A stretch of 64,000 nucleotides of DNA from MFD00082-c5 sp963697995 (GCA_963697995.1 OY969110.1:1674001-1738000), one strand, 5' to 3'. Positions 1-11,947 are shown, numbered from the stretch's first letter. The notes: generated by a model from the letters alone, not told the origin. Program-made: numbers and translations.

Positions 1-996
1 CAGGTCTAGAGTGTCTTTGAAACGGCTCGCTCTTTTCCCATCGATCACTTCTTTAGCTTCTTTGTAGGTGAATCGTTTTAAACTTTTAATGACTGTTTTC
101 CCAATGCGAGATGAAACGAGCTCACCTGTTTTGTCAAACACCATAAAAACGGTTACGGTCAATCTGTTTACATTAGCTTTTAAACTACAAAGATTTTCAG
201 ATAGAGTTGCCGGAAGCATTGGGATGCATCTTCCTGGAAAATAGACTGAGTTACTCCTCTTATACGCCTCTTGGTCTAAAAAGGAATCGGGCTTAACGTA
301 ATGAGAGACGTCGGCAATGTGAACAGCTAAGTGAAAGAACCCCTGTTTATCCTGGGAAAGGGATAAGGCATCGTCGAAATCTTTTGCCGTAGTCGGGTCG
401 ATGGTAAATGTGGGTAAATCGCGAAGATCTTCCCTTTTTGCAATTTCTTTTTTTGAAACTCTTGTTCCAAAAGCTTTAGCTTCTTTTTCACACTCTTCTG
501 AAAAAGCGTGAGGTAGCTCAAATTCGGCAATAGCTGCGCTAATATCACATGAGGGATCGTCGATTTTTCCAAGGTATTTAAGGGGCTTCACTCTTGTGGG
601 AAATTGTTTGTCTCCCCAAGAAACGATTTCAAAGGTGTACCGATCTCCTTTCTTAAGTCCTTTACTTTTTAGGACTTCGACAGGTTTTTCCTGTTTTAGA
701 AGAGGAATGTGTGCAAACCCCTTATCTAACATAATTCCTGCAAGCTGAGTTTTAGAACGCTCCTTAATAGTGATAACTTTTCCCTCTGGCCCTTTTGGAT
801 GAGTCGAATTTTCATCCACCTCAATTTCGACAAGGTCTCCGTCGACCGCTCCCTTGGTAAAGGGCTTGGGGATAAAAATATCTTCTTTGTAAGGAGATGG
901 GGATTTTAACTGAACAAACCCAAATCCTCTCGGGTGCATCCGGATGATACCACTTAAAGTGGTTAAGGGTTTTGACTTTTTCACGCTCTTTGCCAT
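1..996 (-). CDS. rnr: Ribonuclease R (RNB-family 3'-5' exoribonuclease), C-terminal part cut by window edge
   Basis: Processive 3'-5' exoribonuclease that degrades structured RNA in the cytoplasm. Translation from the ATG at 994-996 stays open for 332 codons to the window edge, so the rest of the catalytic RNB domain and the S1 domain lie outside. The N-terminus carries cold-shock-type OB segments (RMHPRGFGFV, DIFIPKPF). At about residues 197-210 is the RNB entry motif TIDPTTAKDFDDAL with the metal-binding aspartates, followed by HIADVSHYV and SVYFPGRCIPMLP, both typical of RNase R/RNase II. The gene diverges from leuS with only 46 bp between starts, so the two promoters must overlap. The family is clear; the C-terminal tail cannot be judged. 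Confidence 0.93.
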   Translation of the reverse strand, partial: MAKSVKKSKPLTTLSGIIRMHPRGFGFVQLKSPSPYKEDIFIPKPFTKGAVDGDLVEIEVDENSTHPKGPEGKVITIKERSKTQLAGIMLDKGFAHIPLLKQEKPVEVLKSKGLKKGDRYTFEIVSWGDKQFPTRVKPLKYLGKIDDPSCDISAAIAEFELPHAFSEECEKEAKAFGTRVSKKEIAKREDLRDLPTFTIDPTTAKDFDDALSLSQDKQGFFHLAVHIADVSHYVKPDSFLDQEAYKRSNSVYFPGRCIPMLPATLSENLCSLKANVNRLTVTVFMVFDKTGELVSSRIGKTVIKSLKRFTYKEAKEVIDGKRASRFKDTLDL

Positions 997-1042
997 ATAA
1001 TGAGATCTGTTTTTTTTTAGTGTACCACAATCCCGAGTAAAG

Positions 1043-3544
<2,502 letters not shown>

Positions 3545-3547
<3 letters not shown>

Positions 3548-4951
3548 TCGGCCCTGAAAAAGTAAGGGTTCCTTGAGAAAAATTTGCAGTTAACGAGGAA
3601 GAGAGACATAGCCTATTTTGCAAGGTTTATTTATATGGCAATGAGAAAAGCTTAAAAATTTCGCGAATGGAACACGCACTCTCCAAAGAAAAAGTGATCC
3701 TTTTGTAACAAAAAAAGCGGTGAATGACGACCCAAACCCCCTTGAGGGGTTTGGTGAGGAGTAAAACGCATTTTTTGTCAAAAGGGACACTTTTTATTGG
3801 AGAGGACTTTTTCAGGGCCGACTAAGTGTCGACCCTGAAAAAGTAAGGGGTCCTTGAGAAAAATTTGCAGTCAACGAGGAAGAGAGACATAGCCTATTTT
3901 GCAAGGTTTATTTATATGGCAATGAGAAAAGCTTAAAAATTTCGCGAATAGAACACGCACTCTCCAAAGAAAAAGTGATCCTTTTGTAACAAAAAAAGCG
4001 GTGAATGACGACCCAAACCCCCTTGAGGGGTTTGGTGAGGAGTAAAACGCATTTTTTGTCAAAAGGGGCACTTTTTATTGGAGAGGACTTTTTCAGGGCC
4101 GACTAAGTAGTCGGCCCTGAAAAAGTAAGGGGTCCTTGAGAAAAATTTGCAGTTAACGAGGAAGAGAGACATTGCCTATTTTGCAAGGTTTAATTATATG
4201 ACAATGAGAAAAGCTTAAAAATTTCGCGAATGGAACACGCACTCTCCAAAGAAAAAGTGATCCTTTTGTAACAAAAAAAGCGGTGAATGACGACCCAAAC
4301 CCCCTTGAGGGGTTTGGTGAGGAGTAAAACGCATTTTTTGTCAAAAGGGACACTTTTTATTGGAGAGGACTTTTTCAGGGCCGACTAAGTAGTCGGCCCT
4401 GAAAAAGTAAGGGGTCCTTGAGAAAAATTTGCAGCTAAAGAGGAAGAGAGACATAGTCTATTTTGCAAGGTTTATTTATATGGCAATGAGAAAAGCTTAA
4501 AAATTTCGCGAATGGAACACGCACTCTCCAAAGAAAAAGTGATCCTTTTGTAACAAAAAAAGCGGTGAATGACGACCCAAACCCCCTTGAGGGGTTTGGT
4601 GAGGAGTAAAACGCATTTTTTGTCAAAAGGGGCACTTTTTATTGGAGAGGACTTTTTCAGGGCCGACTAAGTAGTCGGCCCTGAAAAAGTAAGTGGTCCT
4701 TGAGAAAAATTTGCAGTTAACGAGGAAGAGAGACATTGCCTATTTTGCAAGGTTTAATTATATGACAATGAGAAAAGCTTAAAAATTTCGCGAATGGAAC
4801 ACGCACTCTCCAAAGAAAAAGTGATCCTTTTGTAACAAAAAAAGCGGTGAATGACGACCCAAACCCCCTTGAGGGGTTTGGTGAGGAGTAAAACGCATTT
4901 TTTGTCAAAAGGGGCACTTTTTATTGGAGAGGACTTTTTCAGGGCCGACTA
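3545..4951. repeat. Five tandem copies of a 280-bp terminal-inverted-repeat (MITE-like) element
   Basis: Copies run 3545-3824, 3827-4105, 4108-4387, 4390-4669 and 4672-4951, with a period of 281-282 bp and an AG dinucleotide between copies. Each begins TAGTCGGCCCTGAAAAAGT and ends with the exact reverse complement, a perfect 19-bp terminal inverted repeat; copy 2 is imperfect (TGTCGACCC start). Copies differ by only a few substitutions. Inside each is a GC-rich hairpin (CCAAACCCC, short loop, GGGGTTTGG). At each head-to-tail junction the two termini form a nearly perfect 40-nt palindrome. No transposase is encoded. Minus-strand ORFs of 66 codons recur in every copy but have no recognisable domain. 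The array fills the gap between convergent leuS and the LRR gene. Confidence 0.95.
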
Positions 4952-4971
4952 AGTAGTCGGCCCTTTTTTTT
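4942..4971 (+). terminator. Intrinsic-terminator-like hairpin at end of repeat array
   Basis: The last right terminus (GGGCCGACTA) is followed by AG and a partial new left terminus (TAGTCGGCCC), then eight T residues. This makes a perfect 10-bp stem (11 with the next A-T pair), a two-base loop and a T-tract on the plus strand. It would stop readthrough from leuS into the antisense of the LRR gene. The T-tract replaces the GAAAAAGT that follows in a normal element start. Confidence 0.7.
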
Positions 4972-4979
4972 AAAAGGTT

Positions 4980-6509
4980 CTATGACAAAAATGGTTCAAA
5001 CTCTTTATAGGACTCACAGAGGGTGATTCTTTGGTTTTGTTGTTTAAAGTGGTCGAGTGCTCCTGTTGTGATGTTAGAGCCTTCCAAATAGACAACTGTA
5101 AGATTCTTAGCCTGTGCTAGGTATTCAAGGCTGGCATCCGTAAGATTTGGACAATAAGCTAAAGTGATCAGCGAAAGTTTGCTTAGGCTATTTGTTAGAA
5201 TTTGGATATCGGCATCGTTTAGGGGAGTAGATATTAAATGTAGCTTTTTAAGATTTGGACAGAGTTTTGATATCCTGCTTGCTGCATTAAAGCCACATTC
5301 TGTTCTTCTAGTTGAGAGCATCTCAAGCGTGGGACAGGTGGTTTCTACATTTTCTAGGAAAGTGTCATTGACACCAGTAAAAGATAAATCTAATTTAAGG
5401 ATGTTTCTCTTAAAAAGCTCCTCAGCACATAATCCTGTAATAACGCGGCAGCCTAATAGATTGACTGTGGTAAGATGTTCGCAATTTTGTGCAATTGTAG
5501 AAATAGACTTATCTGAAATATTGTTAAGGTTCATTAATATTAATTCTGAGAGCTTAGTGCAGTTTGCAAGGTGGGCAATTCCGGCATCGCTAACTTTTTG
5601 ACTAGCAAAAAGTTTGATTGATTTTAGGTCAGGGCAATTTTGTCCGATCGCTTTGAGAACGTCATCGGTGATATCTAAAATTTTGATATGAAGTGATTGA
5701 AGTTTTGGACATTTTTTTGTCAGTTCGATGAGTCCCATTGCAGTCATATTCGTGCAACCCGATAAACCGATTGAGGTGAGGTCCTGATGGGCAAGTTTTA
5801 AGACGCTTTCTTCTGCTATTTGTAATCCAGCTAGATTGATTTCCTTAAGATTTTTAAGGTTCTGGAGGCTTAAAACTCCCTGATCCTTGACTTGCGTTTC
5901 TTTTAAGTTGAAAGAGGAAAGGCTCGGGAATTTTTGAACGATATCAGCGACTAGATCATCATTAACCCCTTTGCAATACGAAAGATTAATTTCAGTCAGG
6001 TTAGGGCAGCACCTCTTTAGTTGAGCGATGAGTTCTGGTGTCATTGTTTTGGTTGATAGGTTAATCGTTGTCAGGTGTTTGTTGTGTCTTCCCAGAGCGT
6101 CGATGAAATTTTCGAGCTTGTTTTGGTCGCAAGTTGATAAGTCAATGGTAGTGAGGTTTGGAGTGAACCTTAATACGTCATTGGGATCTTTGTTCGCAAA
6201 AAAGGAAAAGTCAAGATAAGTCACCTGATCTGCCCCGAGTTCAGACACTCGGCCAAGACCTGAGAGATCATTAAAATCTAAATTGGTTAGTTCGATCGAT
6301 TTGATTTTTGTAAGTAGGGGTGTGCTTGTGTCTGCCTTTATTATGTTGGCATCAAAAGAAATGAGTTTTTTGCGATTAGTGATCTCTTCGTTGAGATCAA
6401 AAATCCCCCCTTTGCAAGCAGTCACAACTTTTTTTGTGGTGGGATCTTCAATCACCTGTATTAACGGATTTACTGGTTCACTTCTATTAATATTTGATAA
6501 ATTTTCCAT
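4980..6509 (-). CDS. Leucine-rich repeat protein (RNI/F-box-LRR-like), candidate effector
   Basis: A 509-residue protein made almost wholly of about 14 cysteine-type leucine-rich repeats of 24-28 residues, with recurring patterns such as CPNLTEINLSYCKGV, CPKLQSLHIKILDIT and CPNLKKLHLIS. This subclass (AMN1/Skp2-like, ribonuclease-inhibitor fold) is mainly eukaryotic and is common in amoeba-associated chlamydiae, where such proteins are suspected host-targeted effectors. There is no signal peptide, membrane segment or visible F-box; the first 45 residues lack repeats and could hold a type III secretion signal (inference). An AT-rich promoter-like element lies upstream. No specific function can be assigned. 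Confidence 0.85.
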   Translation of the reverse strand: MENLSNINRSEPVNPLIQVIEDPTTKKVVTACKGGIFDLNEEITNRKKLISFDANIIKADTSTPLLTKIKSIELTNLDFNDLSGLGRVSELGADQVTYLDFSFFANKDPNDVLRFTPNLTTIDLSTCDQNKLENFIDALGRHNKHLTTINLSTKTMTPELIAQLKRCCPNLTEINLSYCKGVNDDLVADIVQKFPSLSSFNLKETQVKDQGVLSLQNLKNLKEINLAGLQIAEESVLKLAHQDLTSIGLSGCTNMTAMGLIELTKKCPKLQSLHIKILDITDDVLKAIGQNCPDLKSIKLFASQKVSDAGIAHLANCTKLSELILMNLNNISDKSISTIAQNCEHLTTVNLLGCRVITGLCAEELFKRNILKLDLSFTGVNDTFLENVETTCPTLEMLSTRRTECGFNAASRISKLCPNLKKLHLISTPLNDADIQILTNSLSKLSLITLAYCPNLTDASLEYLAQAKNLTVVYLEGSNITTGALDHFKQQNQRITLCESYKEFEPFLS

Positions 6510-6560
6510 TTAAAAACCCCATTTTTTTATAAAATGATAATAACATTTATTTAATTTAAT

Positions 6561-6576
6561 TTATAATAAATAGATT
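6561..6576 (-). promoter_or_regulatory. AT-rich promoter-like motif upstream of the LRR gene
   Basis: Read on the minus strand, the 16-mer AATCTATTTATTATAA lies about 50-65 bases before the LRR start codon and contains a good -10-like TATTAT/TATAA core. The same 16-mer occurs exactly at 29291-29306, upstream of a small minus-strand gene, and I noticed it nowhere else. Promoter function is inferred from position and composition only. Confidence 0.4.
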
Positions 6577-6603
6577 TTGAAGTGAGTTTAACGTGCAAAA
6601 GAA

Positions 6604-7302
6604 TTAAGATTTGCTCGTGATAAGAAATGTAGGGTCTTTTCTTTCAAGGATTACTTTTTGGAGGGGGAGAGTTTTGAAATCGTATGGGCCCTCTAGCACT
6701 TTTTGGAGCGCTTCGGTTTTTTTAGATCCTAAGATGTAAATCGAGACATTTTTTCCCTTTTCAATACAAGGGTACGTCATCGTTAAGCGCCAAACTCCAA
6801 GCTGGTTAACAAAATTGGGCACGATAAGTTTTTTCTCTTCGTCGAGGGCTAAAGTGTCTGGGAAAAGAGAGGCTGTATGCCCATCATCTCCCATTCCTAG
6901 CATGATGAGATCAAATCGCCCATCAGGAACCTCTTTTAAAATCAGCTTTTCGTACTCATGAGCGGCTTTTTTAAGCTCCTCTTCCCCTTTTAACCGAAAA
7001 ATCGCTAATCCTTTTATTTCACTAAATCCAGAGTCCATTGCCATTTTATAGTTGCTTTCAGGGCTATTTTCATCAACGGCTCTTTCATCGCTAAAAAAGA
7101 TAAATACTTTTTCCCAAGGGATAAGGTGTTTATTTTTGTCGCTAGTTAACTCTTTGTAAATTGCTTTTGGGGTCGAGCCTCCAGAAAAAGCGACCGTAAA
7201 GCGCCCTCTTTCTTTAATAGCTTCTTGGCATAACAAGATGAATTGCTCTGTTGCAAAATCGACAGCTTCAACGGAGGTATTAAAGGGGCAAAGTTTGTAC
7301 AT
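6604..7302 (-). CDS. pgl: 6-phosphogluconolactonase (DevB/Pgl type)
   Basis: Hydrolyses 6-phosphogluconolactone, the second step of the oxidative pentose phosphate pathway. Recognised by FSGGSTPKAIY near residue 40, the FSDERAVDENSPESNY segment and the LIMLGMGDDGHTASLFP motif of the glucosamine-6-phosphate isomerase/6-phosphogluconolactonase family. I take the start as ATG 7300-7302 (MYKLCPF), since an earlier in-frame start at 7341 would add residues unlike the family and overlap opcA by 62 bp instead of 23. It is the last gene of the kdsB-pyrG-yqgF-zwf-opcA-pgl minus-strand run, so its product acts directly after Zwf encoded two genes upstream. Confidence 0.93.
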   Translation of the reverse strand: MYKLCPFNTSVEAVDFATEQFILLCQEAIKERGRFTVAFSGGSTPKAIYKELTSDKNKHLIPWEKVFIFFSDERAVDENSPESNYKMAMDSGFSEIKGLAIFRLKGEEELKKAAHEYEKLILKEVPDGRFDLIMLGMGDDGHTASLFPDTLALDEEKKLIVPNFVNQLGVWRLTMTYPCIEKGKNVSIYILGSKKTEALQKVLEGPYDFKTLPLQKVILERKDPTFLITSKS

Positions 7303-8308
7303 ACTGCAGCATCTTTTGGTAGTGGCGAGACGAGGGGGCAAAAAAGACTTCGTTTATAAAAGTTAACCCCCTGTGAAGATCGGGTAAGGGAAGCGTGAAG
7401 GGAAGCTCACACTTCTCTTCATCTGAAATGTGAACTAAAACTTTTTGTTCTCCTACCCCTTTTCTCAAGCAATAGCTTGCTCCATTTGTTGTTGTGATCT
7501 CAAGATCAAAAATGGTTCCAGAAACCTCTTCTCTTGGCTCAGGATGAAAAAAAAGAGTCGCTGTTGTTTCATTTCCTTTAACTTCTATCACTAAAACGTT
7601 GTCTATTGTTTCCATTTTGCAAAACTTGTAGTCCAGAACAGACATCAGCCAAGAAAGGAAATAAAGACTTTGATTTCGATTTGTAGCCGTATAAAAAAGG
7701 TGTACCTCTTTCAATTTGTAGAGGTTTGAAATTCTCTCCTCAGTATCGAAAACATCGGAAAGCGCTTCTCTCCAACCCTTTAGCATTGCCCATTGAATAT
7801 CCATAAATTCAAAGGGAAAGTTCTTCATCTCCTCTAATAGTTTTTTACTAAACTCGTGAAGATTGGTCACATTTTCAGAATCGAAAATCAGGCGATCGAT
7901 GTATTTTATCAGACTTGAAAAAAAAGGGGTTCCATGAGTTGGATCTTCTCCCCAAAGCAAATAGATGGGTAGGTCAGGAATAAAATGGGGTAAAATAACA
8001 AAGGGGACCTCATCTCTCTTATCTTTAGAGCAAACGATATCGATCTGATCACAAGCGATCACCCCCGTCATAAGGGAGGAAACAGAGGTTGTAAAGAGGT
8101 TTGAGGCGTTATCTATCTCCTCGATGAAAAGGATGCGGCAGGGGAATTTGTTGATGATTCCTTGGACTGATTGCCTTAAAAGAGTCGCTCTTGTGTGATC
8201 GCTTGAGTAAATGATGAGGTTAAATAAACAACTTTTCATTTGTTTACTTTTCTTTTGAGAATCAAAGAGTTTTTGGAGCTCTTTTTCAATCGAGAGGGGA
8301 GAGCCCAT
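7280..8308 (-). CDS. opcA: OpcA-like glucose-6-phosphate dehydrogenase assembly protein
   Basis: A 342-residue protein resembling the OpcA/G6PD-assembly family known from cyanobacteria and actinobacteria, where it activates or assembles Zwf. Visible family features are the RATLLRQSVQGIINKFPCRILFI segment (split here by ordinary residues), VIACDQIDIVC, the VILPHFIPDLPIYLLWGEDP motif and DRLIFDSENV. It overlaps the zwf stop by one base (TAATG arrangement) and overlaps pgl downstream, so translational coupling with both enzymes is likely. A role in Zwf control is inferred from family and context. The assignment rests on motif recall, not a search. Confidence 0.8.
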   Translation of the reverse strand: MGSPLSIEKELQKLFDSQKKSKQMKSCLFNLIIYSSDHTRATLLRQSVQGIINKFPCRILFIEEIDNASNLFTTSVSSLMTGVIACDQIDIVCSKDKRDEVPFVILPHFIPDLPIYLLWGEDPTHGTPFFSSLIKYIDRLIFDSENVTNLHEFSKKLLEEMKNFPFEFMDIQWAMLKGWREALSDVFDTEERISNLYKLKEVHLFYTATNRNQSLYFLSWLMSVLDYKFCKMETIDNVLVIEVKGNETTATLFFHPEPREEVSGTIFDLEITTTNGASYCLRKGVGEQKVLVHISDEEKCELPFTLPLPDLHRGLTFINEVFFAPSSRHYQKMLQYVQTLPL

Positions 8309-9840
8309 TAAATCAGTCTCCAGTGGTTCCTATTTCTCAAGAGAAGATTTTCAGCGCATTTTGGCCCCCAAGTTCCCGACTGGTAGTTTGGGAAATTGGC
8401 GTTTGATTGACTCCATCGTTTAAGAACAGGGTCAAAGAGGCGCCAGGAAGCGATCACTTCGTCGATTCTTGCAAAGAGGGTAGCATCACCTGACATACAA
8501 TCGCAAATAAGTCTTTCGTACGCCTCTGGAGGTTCCGACCCAAAGTAGCTGCCATACCTAAAGTCCATCTTTACTGGCTGAATCGGTCCACTTAAACCGG
8601 GCACTTTGCAGTTCATCTTAAGTGAGATCCCTTCGTTTGGCTGAATTCTAATCGCTAAAACGTTGGCATCGACTTTTTTGCCCCGGTCTTTAAATAAAAA
8701 TCCAGGGGCATCTTTAAATGTGATGGAAATTTCCGTCGCTTTTTTCGGCAGCCTTTTCCCAGCTCTTAAGTAGAAGGGAACGCCACTCCAGCGCCAGTTA
8801 TCGATAAAAAGCTCCATCGCGACGTAAGTTTCGACGTTTGAATTGGGGTCGACGTTTGCCTCTTCCCGGTACGCCTTCACTTCTTGACCATCGATAAACC
8901 CTTTTCCATACTGCCCCCTTACAATATACCTGTCGATCTCATCCTTTGGGAAGGGGCGAATTGATTCTAACACTTTGACTTTTTCGTTGTGGATGGCAGA
9001 GGCTTGAAAACTTGTCGGAGGTTCAATAGCAGTCAAAGCGAGAAGCTGCATCATGTGATTTTGAACAATATCTCGAAGCATTCCTGCCTCTTCAAAAAAG
9101 CGTCCTCTTGTACCGATTCCCATATCTTCGGCAACGGTGATCTCGACGTGGTCGACATGCTGATTATTCCAGATGGCTTCAAAGAGGGGGTTACTAAAGC
9201 GGAACACCATGAGGTTTTGAACGGTCTCTTTTCCAAGATAGTGATCGATTCTATAGATCTGAGTTTCGTCTAGATTTTTTGTAATGTCTTCTTGGAGAAG
9301 TTTGGCTGATTCAAAATCGTGTCCAAACGGTTTTTCGATGATCACTCGCGACCATTTATCAGTGCGGTCGGAGTCGTAAATTAAGTTATTCTTTTTCAGC
9401 TTTTCGATGATTTCAGGGAAGAAGCTTGGCTGTGTGGAGAGATAAAAGAGGCGGTTTCCCCTGGTGCCAAATTTGTTGTCTAGCTGTTTTAAGAGGTCGT
9501 TTAGAGCCAAATAACCCGCATCATCGCCAAACTCTGAACAGTGGTAAAAAAGGGCTTCTGAGAAGCTTTTCCAAAGTTTTTCATCAACTGGTTTGTTTCG
9601 GGAGTAGCTATTGATAGCGCTCCTCATTTCCTCTCTAAACTCGTCATTTGTTTTTTCGCGCCTTGCAAAGCCGACGCAAGCGAAGTGAGCTGGAAGTTGA
9701 TTGTCGTGGCTTAAGTTGTAAAGGGCTGGAATCAGCTTTCTTGCTGTTAAATCGCCTGTTGCGCCAAAGATCACGAAAATGCAAGGATCAGCGGTTTTAA
9801 CAAGAGGGTCTTCAGACTCGGAGAGAGGATTTTTTGTCAT
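8308..9840 (-). CDS. zwf: Glucose-6-phosphate 1-dehydrogenase
   Basis: Oxidises glucose 6-phosphate to 6-phosphogluconolactone, producing NADPH. The 510-residue product has the nucleotide-binding motif GATGDL at residues 26-31 and the substrate-binding active-site signature RIDHYLGKE near residue 195, with the conserved FEAIWNNQHVDHVEIT and PFYLRAGKRLPKK segments. Length and order match the family. It lies in the chlamydial-type cluster after yqgF and is followed, with a one-base overlap, by opcA. There is a gap of about 60 bp from yqgF, so it could have its own promoter. Confidence 0.97.
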   Translation of the reverse strand: MTKNPLSESEDPLVKTADPCIFVIFGATGDLTARKLIPALYNLSHDNQLPAHFACVGFARREKTNDEFREEMRSAINSYSRNKPVDEKLWKSFSEALFYHCSEFGDDAGYLALNDLLKQLDNKFGTRGNRLFYLSTQPSFFPEIIEKLKKNNLIYDSDRTDKWSRVIIEKPFGHDFESAKLLQEDITKNLDETQIYRIDHYLGKETVQNLMVFRFSNPLFEAIWNNQHVDHVEITVAEDMGIGTRGRFFEEAGMLRDIVQNHMMQLLALTAIEPPTSFQASAIHNEKVKVLESIRPFPKDEIDRYIVRGQYGKGFIDGQEVKAYREEANVDPNSNVETYVAMELFIDNWRWSGVPFYLRAGKRLPKKATEISITFKDAPGFLFKDRGKKVDANVLAIRIQPNEGISLKMNCKVPGLSGPIQPVKMDFRYGSYFGSEPPEAYERLICDCMSGDATLFARIDEVIASWRLFDPVLKRWSQSNANFPNYQSGTWGPKCAENLLLRNRNHWRLI

Positions 9841-9899
9841 ATCCCAATAGTGTAATTTTTTAAGATTTCTTTCAATAGAGTTCTTTCGAAATTTATTTT

Positions 9900-10334
9900 T
9901 TAAGAGAAGTCGAGATGGTTTTGCAAAATAATCACGGCAGCTAACTTATCGGCCTCTTTAGCTCGTGATTTTCGAGAAAGATTCCCCTCTTTCATAACAG
10001 TCTCTGCAAGGCGGGTGGTTAAGCGCTCATCTATTGTCACGATAGGAGCTTTCGTTAATTTAGAGAGCGTTTTAATAAAGCAGAGGACCTCTTCTGCCTG
10101 CGTTCCTTGTTGTCCGGACATTAAAAGGGGAAGGCCTACGACGATTTTTTCAATTTCGTACCCATTGGCCTTCGCATGATTTTCTAAAAATTCAAAAAGT
10201 TTTGCCGCAGTGGCCGTTTTTTGTTTTGGACACTCAAAAACGGTAAGAGGGCTTGCTAAAATTTTTCTCTCATCTGAGAGAGCCACCCCAATTCTAGCAG
10301 AGCCGTAATCTAAAGCAACAATTCGACTCTTCAT
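9900..10334 (-). CDS. yqgF: YqgF/RuvX-type putative pre-16S rRNA nuclease
   Basis: A 144-residue RNase H-fold protein of the YqgF family, associated with 16S rRNA 5'-end processing and earlier annotated as a Holliday junction resolvase homologue. Key features are the first acidic strand IVALDYGSARIGVALSD, IVVGLPLLMSGQQGTQAE, and TIDERLTTRLAE with the conserved D-E-R. Its start overlaps the pyrG stop by four bases (ATGA), as expected in an operon. The position between pyrG and zwf is the same as CT184 in Chlamydia (recalled). Confidence 0.93.
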   Translation of the reverse strand: MKSRIVALDYGSARIGVALSDERKILASPLTVFECPKQKTATAAKLFEFLENHAKANGYEIEKIVVGLPLLMSGQQGTQAEEVLCFIKTLSKLTKAPIVTIDERLTTRLAETVMKEGNLSRKSRAKEADKLAAVIILQNHLDFS

Positions 10335-11947
10335 GCCTTCCTTGAGATCAAGGTTTTTATGAAATCGTGGAAAAGAGGGTGAGGTTTTACAGGTTTCGAT
10401 TTAAATTCGGGATGGAATTGCACGCCGATCATCCAAGGGTGTCCCTTTAGCTCTAAAATCTCGCAAAGGTTAGCCTCCTTAAGGGTTCCCACAACATCTA
10501 ACCCTGCCTTTTCAAAAGCCTCTTTATAATGATTGTTAAACTCAAACCGGTGGCGATGTCTCTCATCGATCGTTTCTTGTTTGTAGATCGAAGCCACTTT
10601 TGAGCCCTTTTTTAAAGCGCAAGGATAAGATCCAAGACGCATCGTTCCCCCAATATCTTGCACCTCTTTTTGTTCAGACAAAAGAGAGATTACAGGATCT
10701 ATTGTGCCAGGATCGATTTCTGTGGAGTTTGCCTCTTTTAAGCCAAGAACGTTTCTTGCAAACTCAACAGCTAAAACCTGCATACCAAAACAAATCCCAA
10801 AATAAGGGACTTTATTTTCGCGGCAATATTTTGCAGCCTCAATTTTTCCCTGCCAACCCCTTTCCCCAAATCCACCGGGAACTAAAAATCCGTCGCAGGA
10901 AGACATGAGACTTGAAAGCTCTTCTGATTTGTTTAATCGATCAGCCTCGATAGGTACGATTTCTAGCTTATACCCTTCAGCATTGGCTCCATGATGTAGC
11001 GCTTCAAAGACTGATTTGTAAGCATCTTTGTTTAAAAGGTATTTGCCCACAATCCCGACTCTAACAACCCCTTTTGGGTGTTTGATGGCATCGATTAAGG
11101 TCTCCCACTCTTTTAAATCCTCATTCTTTTTGGTCGTCAATTTAAGCTTTTCGCAAATCATCTCATCTAAATTTTGTGCTTTAAGCATCAAGGGCACTTC
11201 ATAAATGCTTCCAGTCACATCAGGCTCGTCGATGACAGCCTTTAGGGGAACGTTGCAAAAAAGGCTGATCTTCTCTTTTACATCTTCATCTAAAGGGTTT
11301 TCACAGCGGCAAATAATAAAGTCGGGGAAAATACCGATCTGTCTTAAAGCCTGAACGGAGTGTTGCGAAGGTTTCGTTTTGACCTCTCCTGCAGCTTTTA
11401 GATAAGGCACATAGGTGAGGTGAACATTTAAGCTGTTTTCAAAATTTTCGTTGCGAAACTGTCTAATGGCTTCTAAAAAGGGGAGAGATTCGATATCGCC
11501 AACTGTTCCACCAATCTCGATCATCACAACGTCAACGGGGCTTGCCTGTTTTGTGTATTCGAGGATCCGTCTTTTGATTTCGTCCGTGATATGAGGAATC
11601 ACTTGAACAGTTTTTCCCAAATAATCCCCTTTTCTCTCTCTTTTAATCACAGAGTGGTAGATTTGTCCCGATGTCATATTTGAGAGACGAGAGAGTGCAG
11701 AGTTTGTGTAGCGGTAGTAGTGACCTAAATCGAGGTCTGTTTCTCCTCCATCATCTGTGACGTAAACCTCTCCGTGTTGAAACGGATTCATCGTGCCTGG
11801 GTCGACGTTAAGGTAAGGGTCGAGCTTTAACATCGCCACTTTTAGTCCTCTTTTTTCAAGAAGCAAAGCTATTGATGCTGCCGTCAATCCCTTTCCTAAA
11901 GAGGAACAGACTCCACCTGTTGTGAAAATGTATTTAGGTTGTTGCAT
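10331..11947 (-). CDS. pyrG: CTP synthase
   Basis: Amidates UTP to CTP with glutamine and ATP. The 538-residue product starts with the synthetase domain (MQQPKYIFTTGGVCSSLGKG, P-loop-like) and ends with a class I glutamine amidotransferase domain whose nucleophile cysteine lies in PYFGICFGMQVL near residue 385, with the terminal His-Glu in VQFHPEFKSKP. It overlaps kdsB by 52 bp in a different frame. The pairing makes sense because KdsB uses CTP to activate KDO, and the same kdsB-pyrG order exists in Chlamydia (recalled). Confidence 0.98.
   Translation of the reverse strand: MQQPKYIFTTGGVCSSLGKGLTAASIALLLEKRGLKVAMLKLDPYLNVDPGTMNPFQHGEVYVTDDGGETDLDLGHYYRYTNSALSRLSNMTSGQIYHSVIKRERKGDYLGKTVQVIPHITDEIKRRILEYTKQASPVDVVMIEIGGTVGDIESLPFLEAIRQFRNENFENSLNVHLTYVPYLKAAGEVKTKPSQHSVQALRQIGIFPDFIICRCENPLDEDVKEKISLFCNVPLKAVIDEPDVTGSIYEVPLMLKAQNLDEMICEKLKLTTKKNEDLKEWETLIDAIKHPKGVVRVGIVGKYLLNKDAYKSVFEALHHGANAEGYKLEIVPIEADRLNKSEELSSLMSSCDGFLVPGGFGERGWQGKIEAAKYCRENKVPYFGICFGMQVLAVEFARNVLGLKEANSTEIDPGTIDPVISLLSEQKEVQDIGGTMRLGSYPCALKKGSKVASIYKQETIDERHRHRFEFNNHYKEAFEKAGLDVVGTLKEANLCEILELKGHPWMIGVQFHPEFKSKPVKPHPLFHDFIKTLISRKA

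Noticed and set aside
3590..4917. Recurrent 66-codon minus-strand ORFs, one in each element copy
   Set aside because: They recur because the element is repeated, lack a good ribosome binding site, and have no domain. The same region in the diverged copy at 51.7 kb does not keep the frame. Treated as non-coding.
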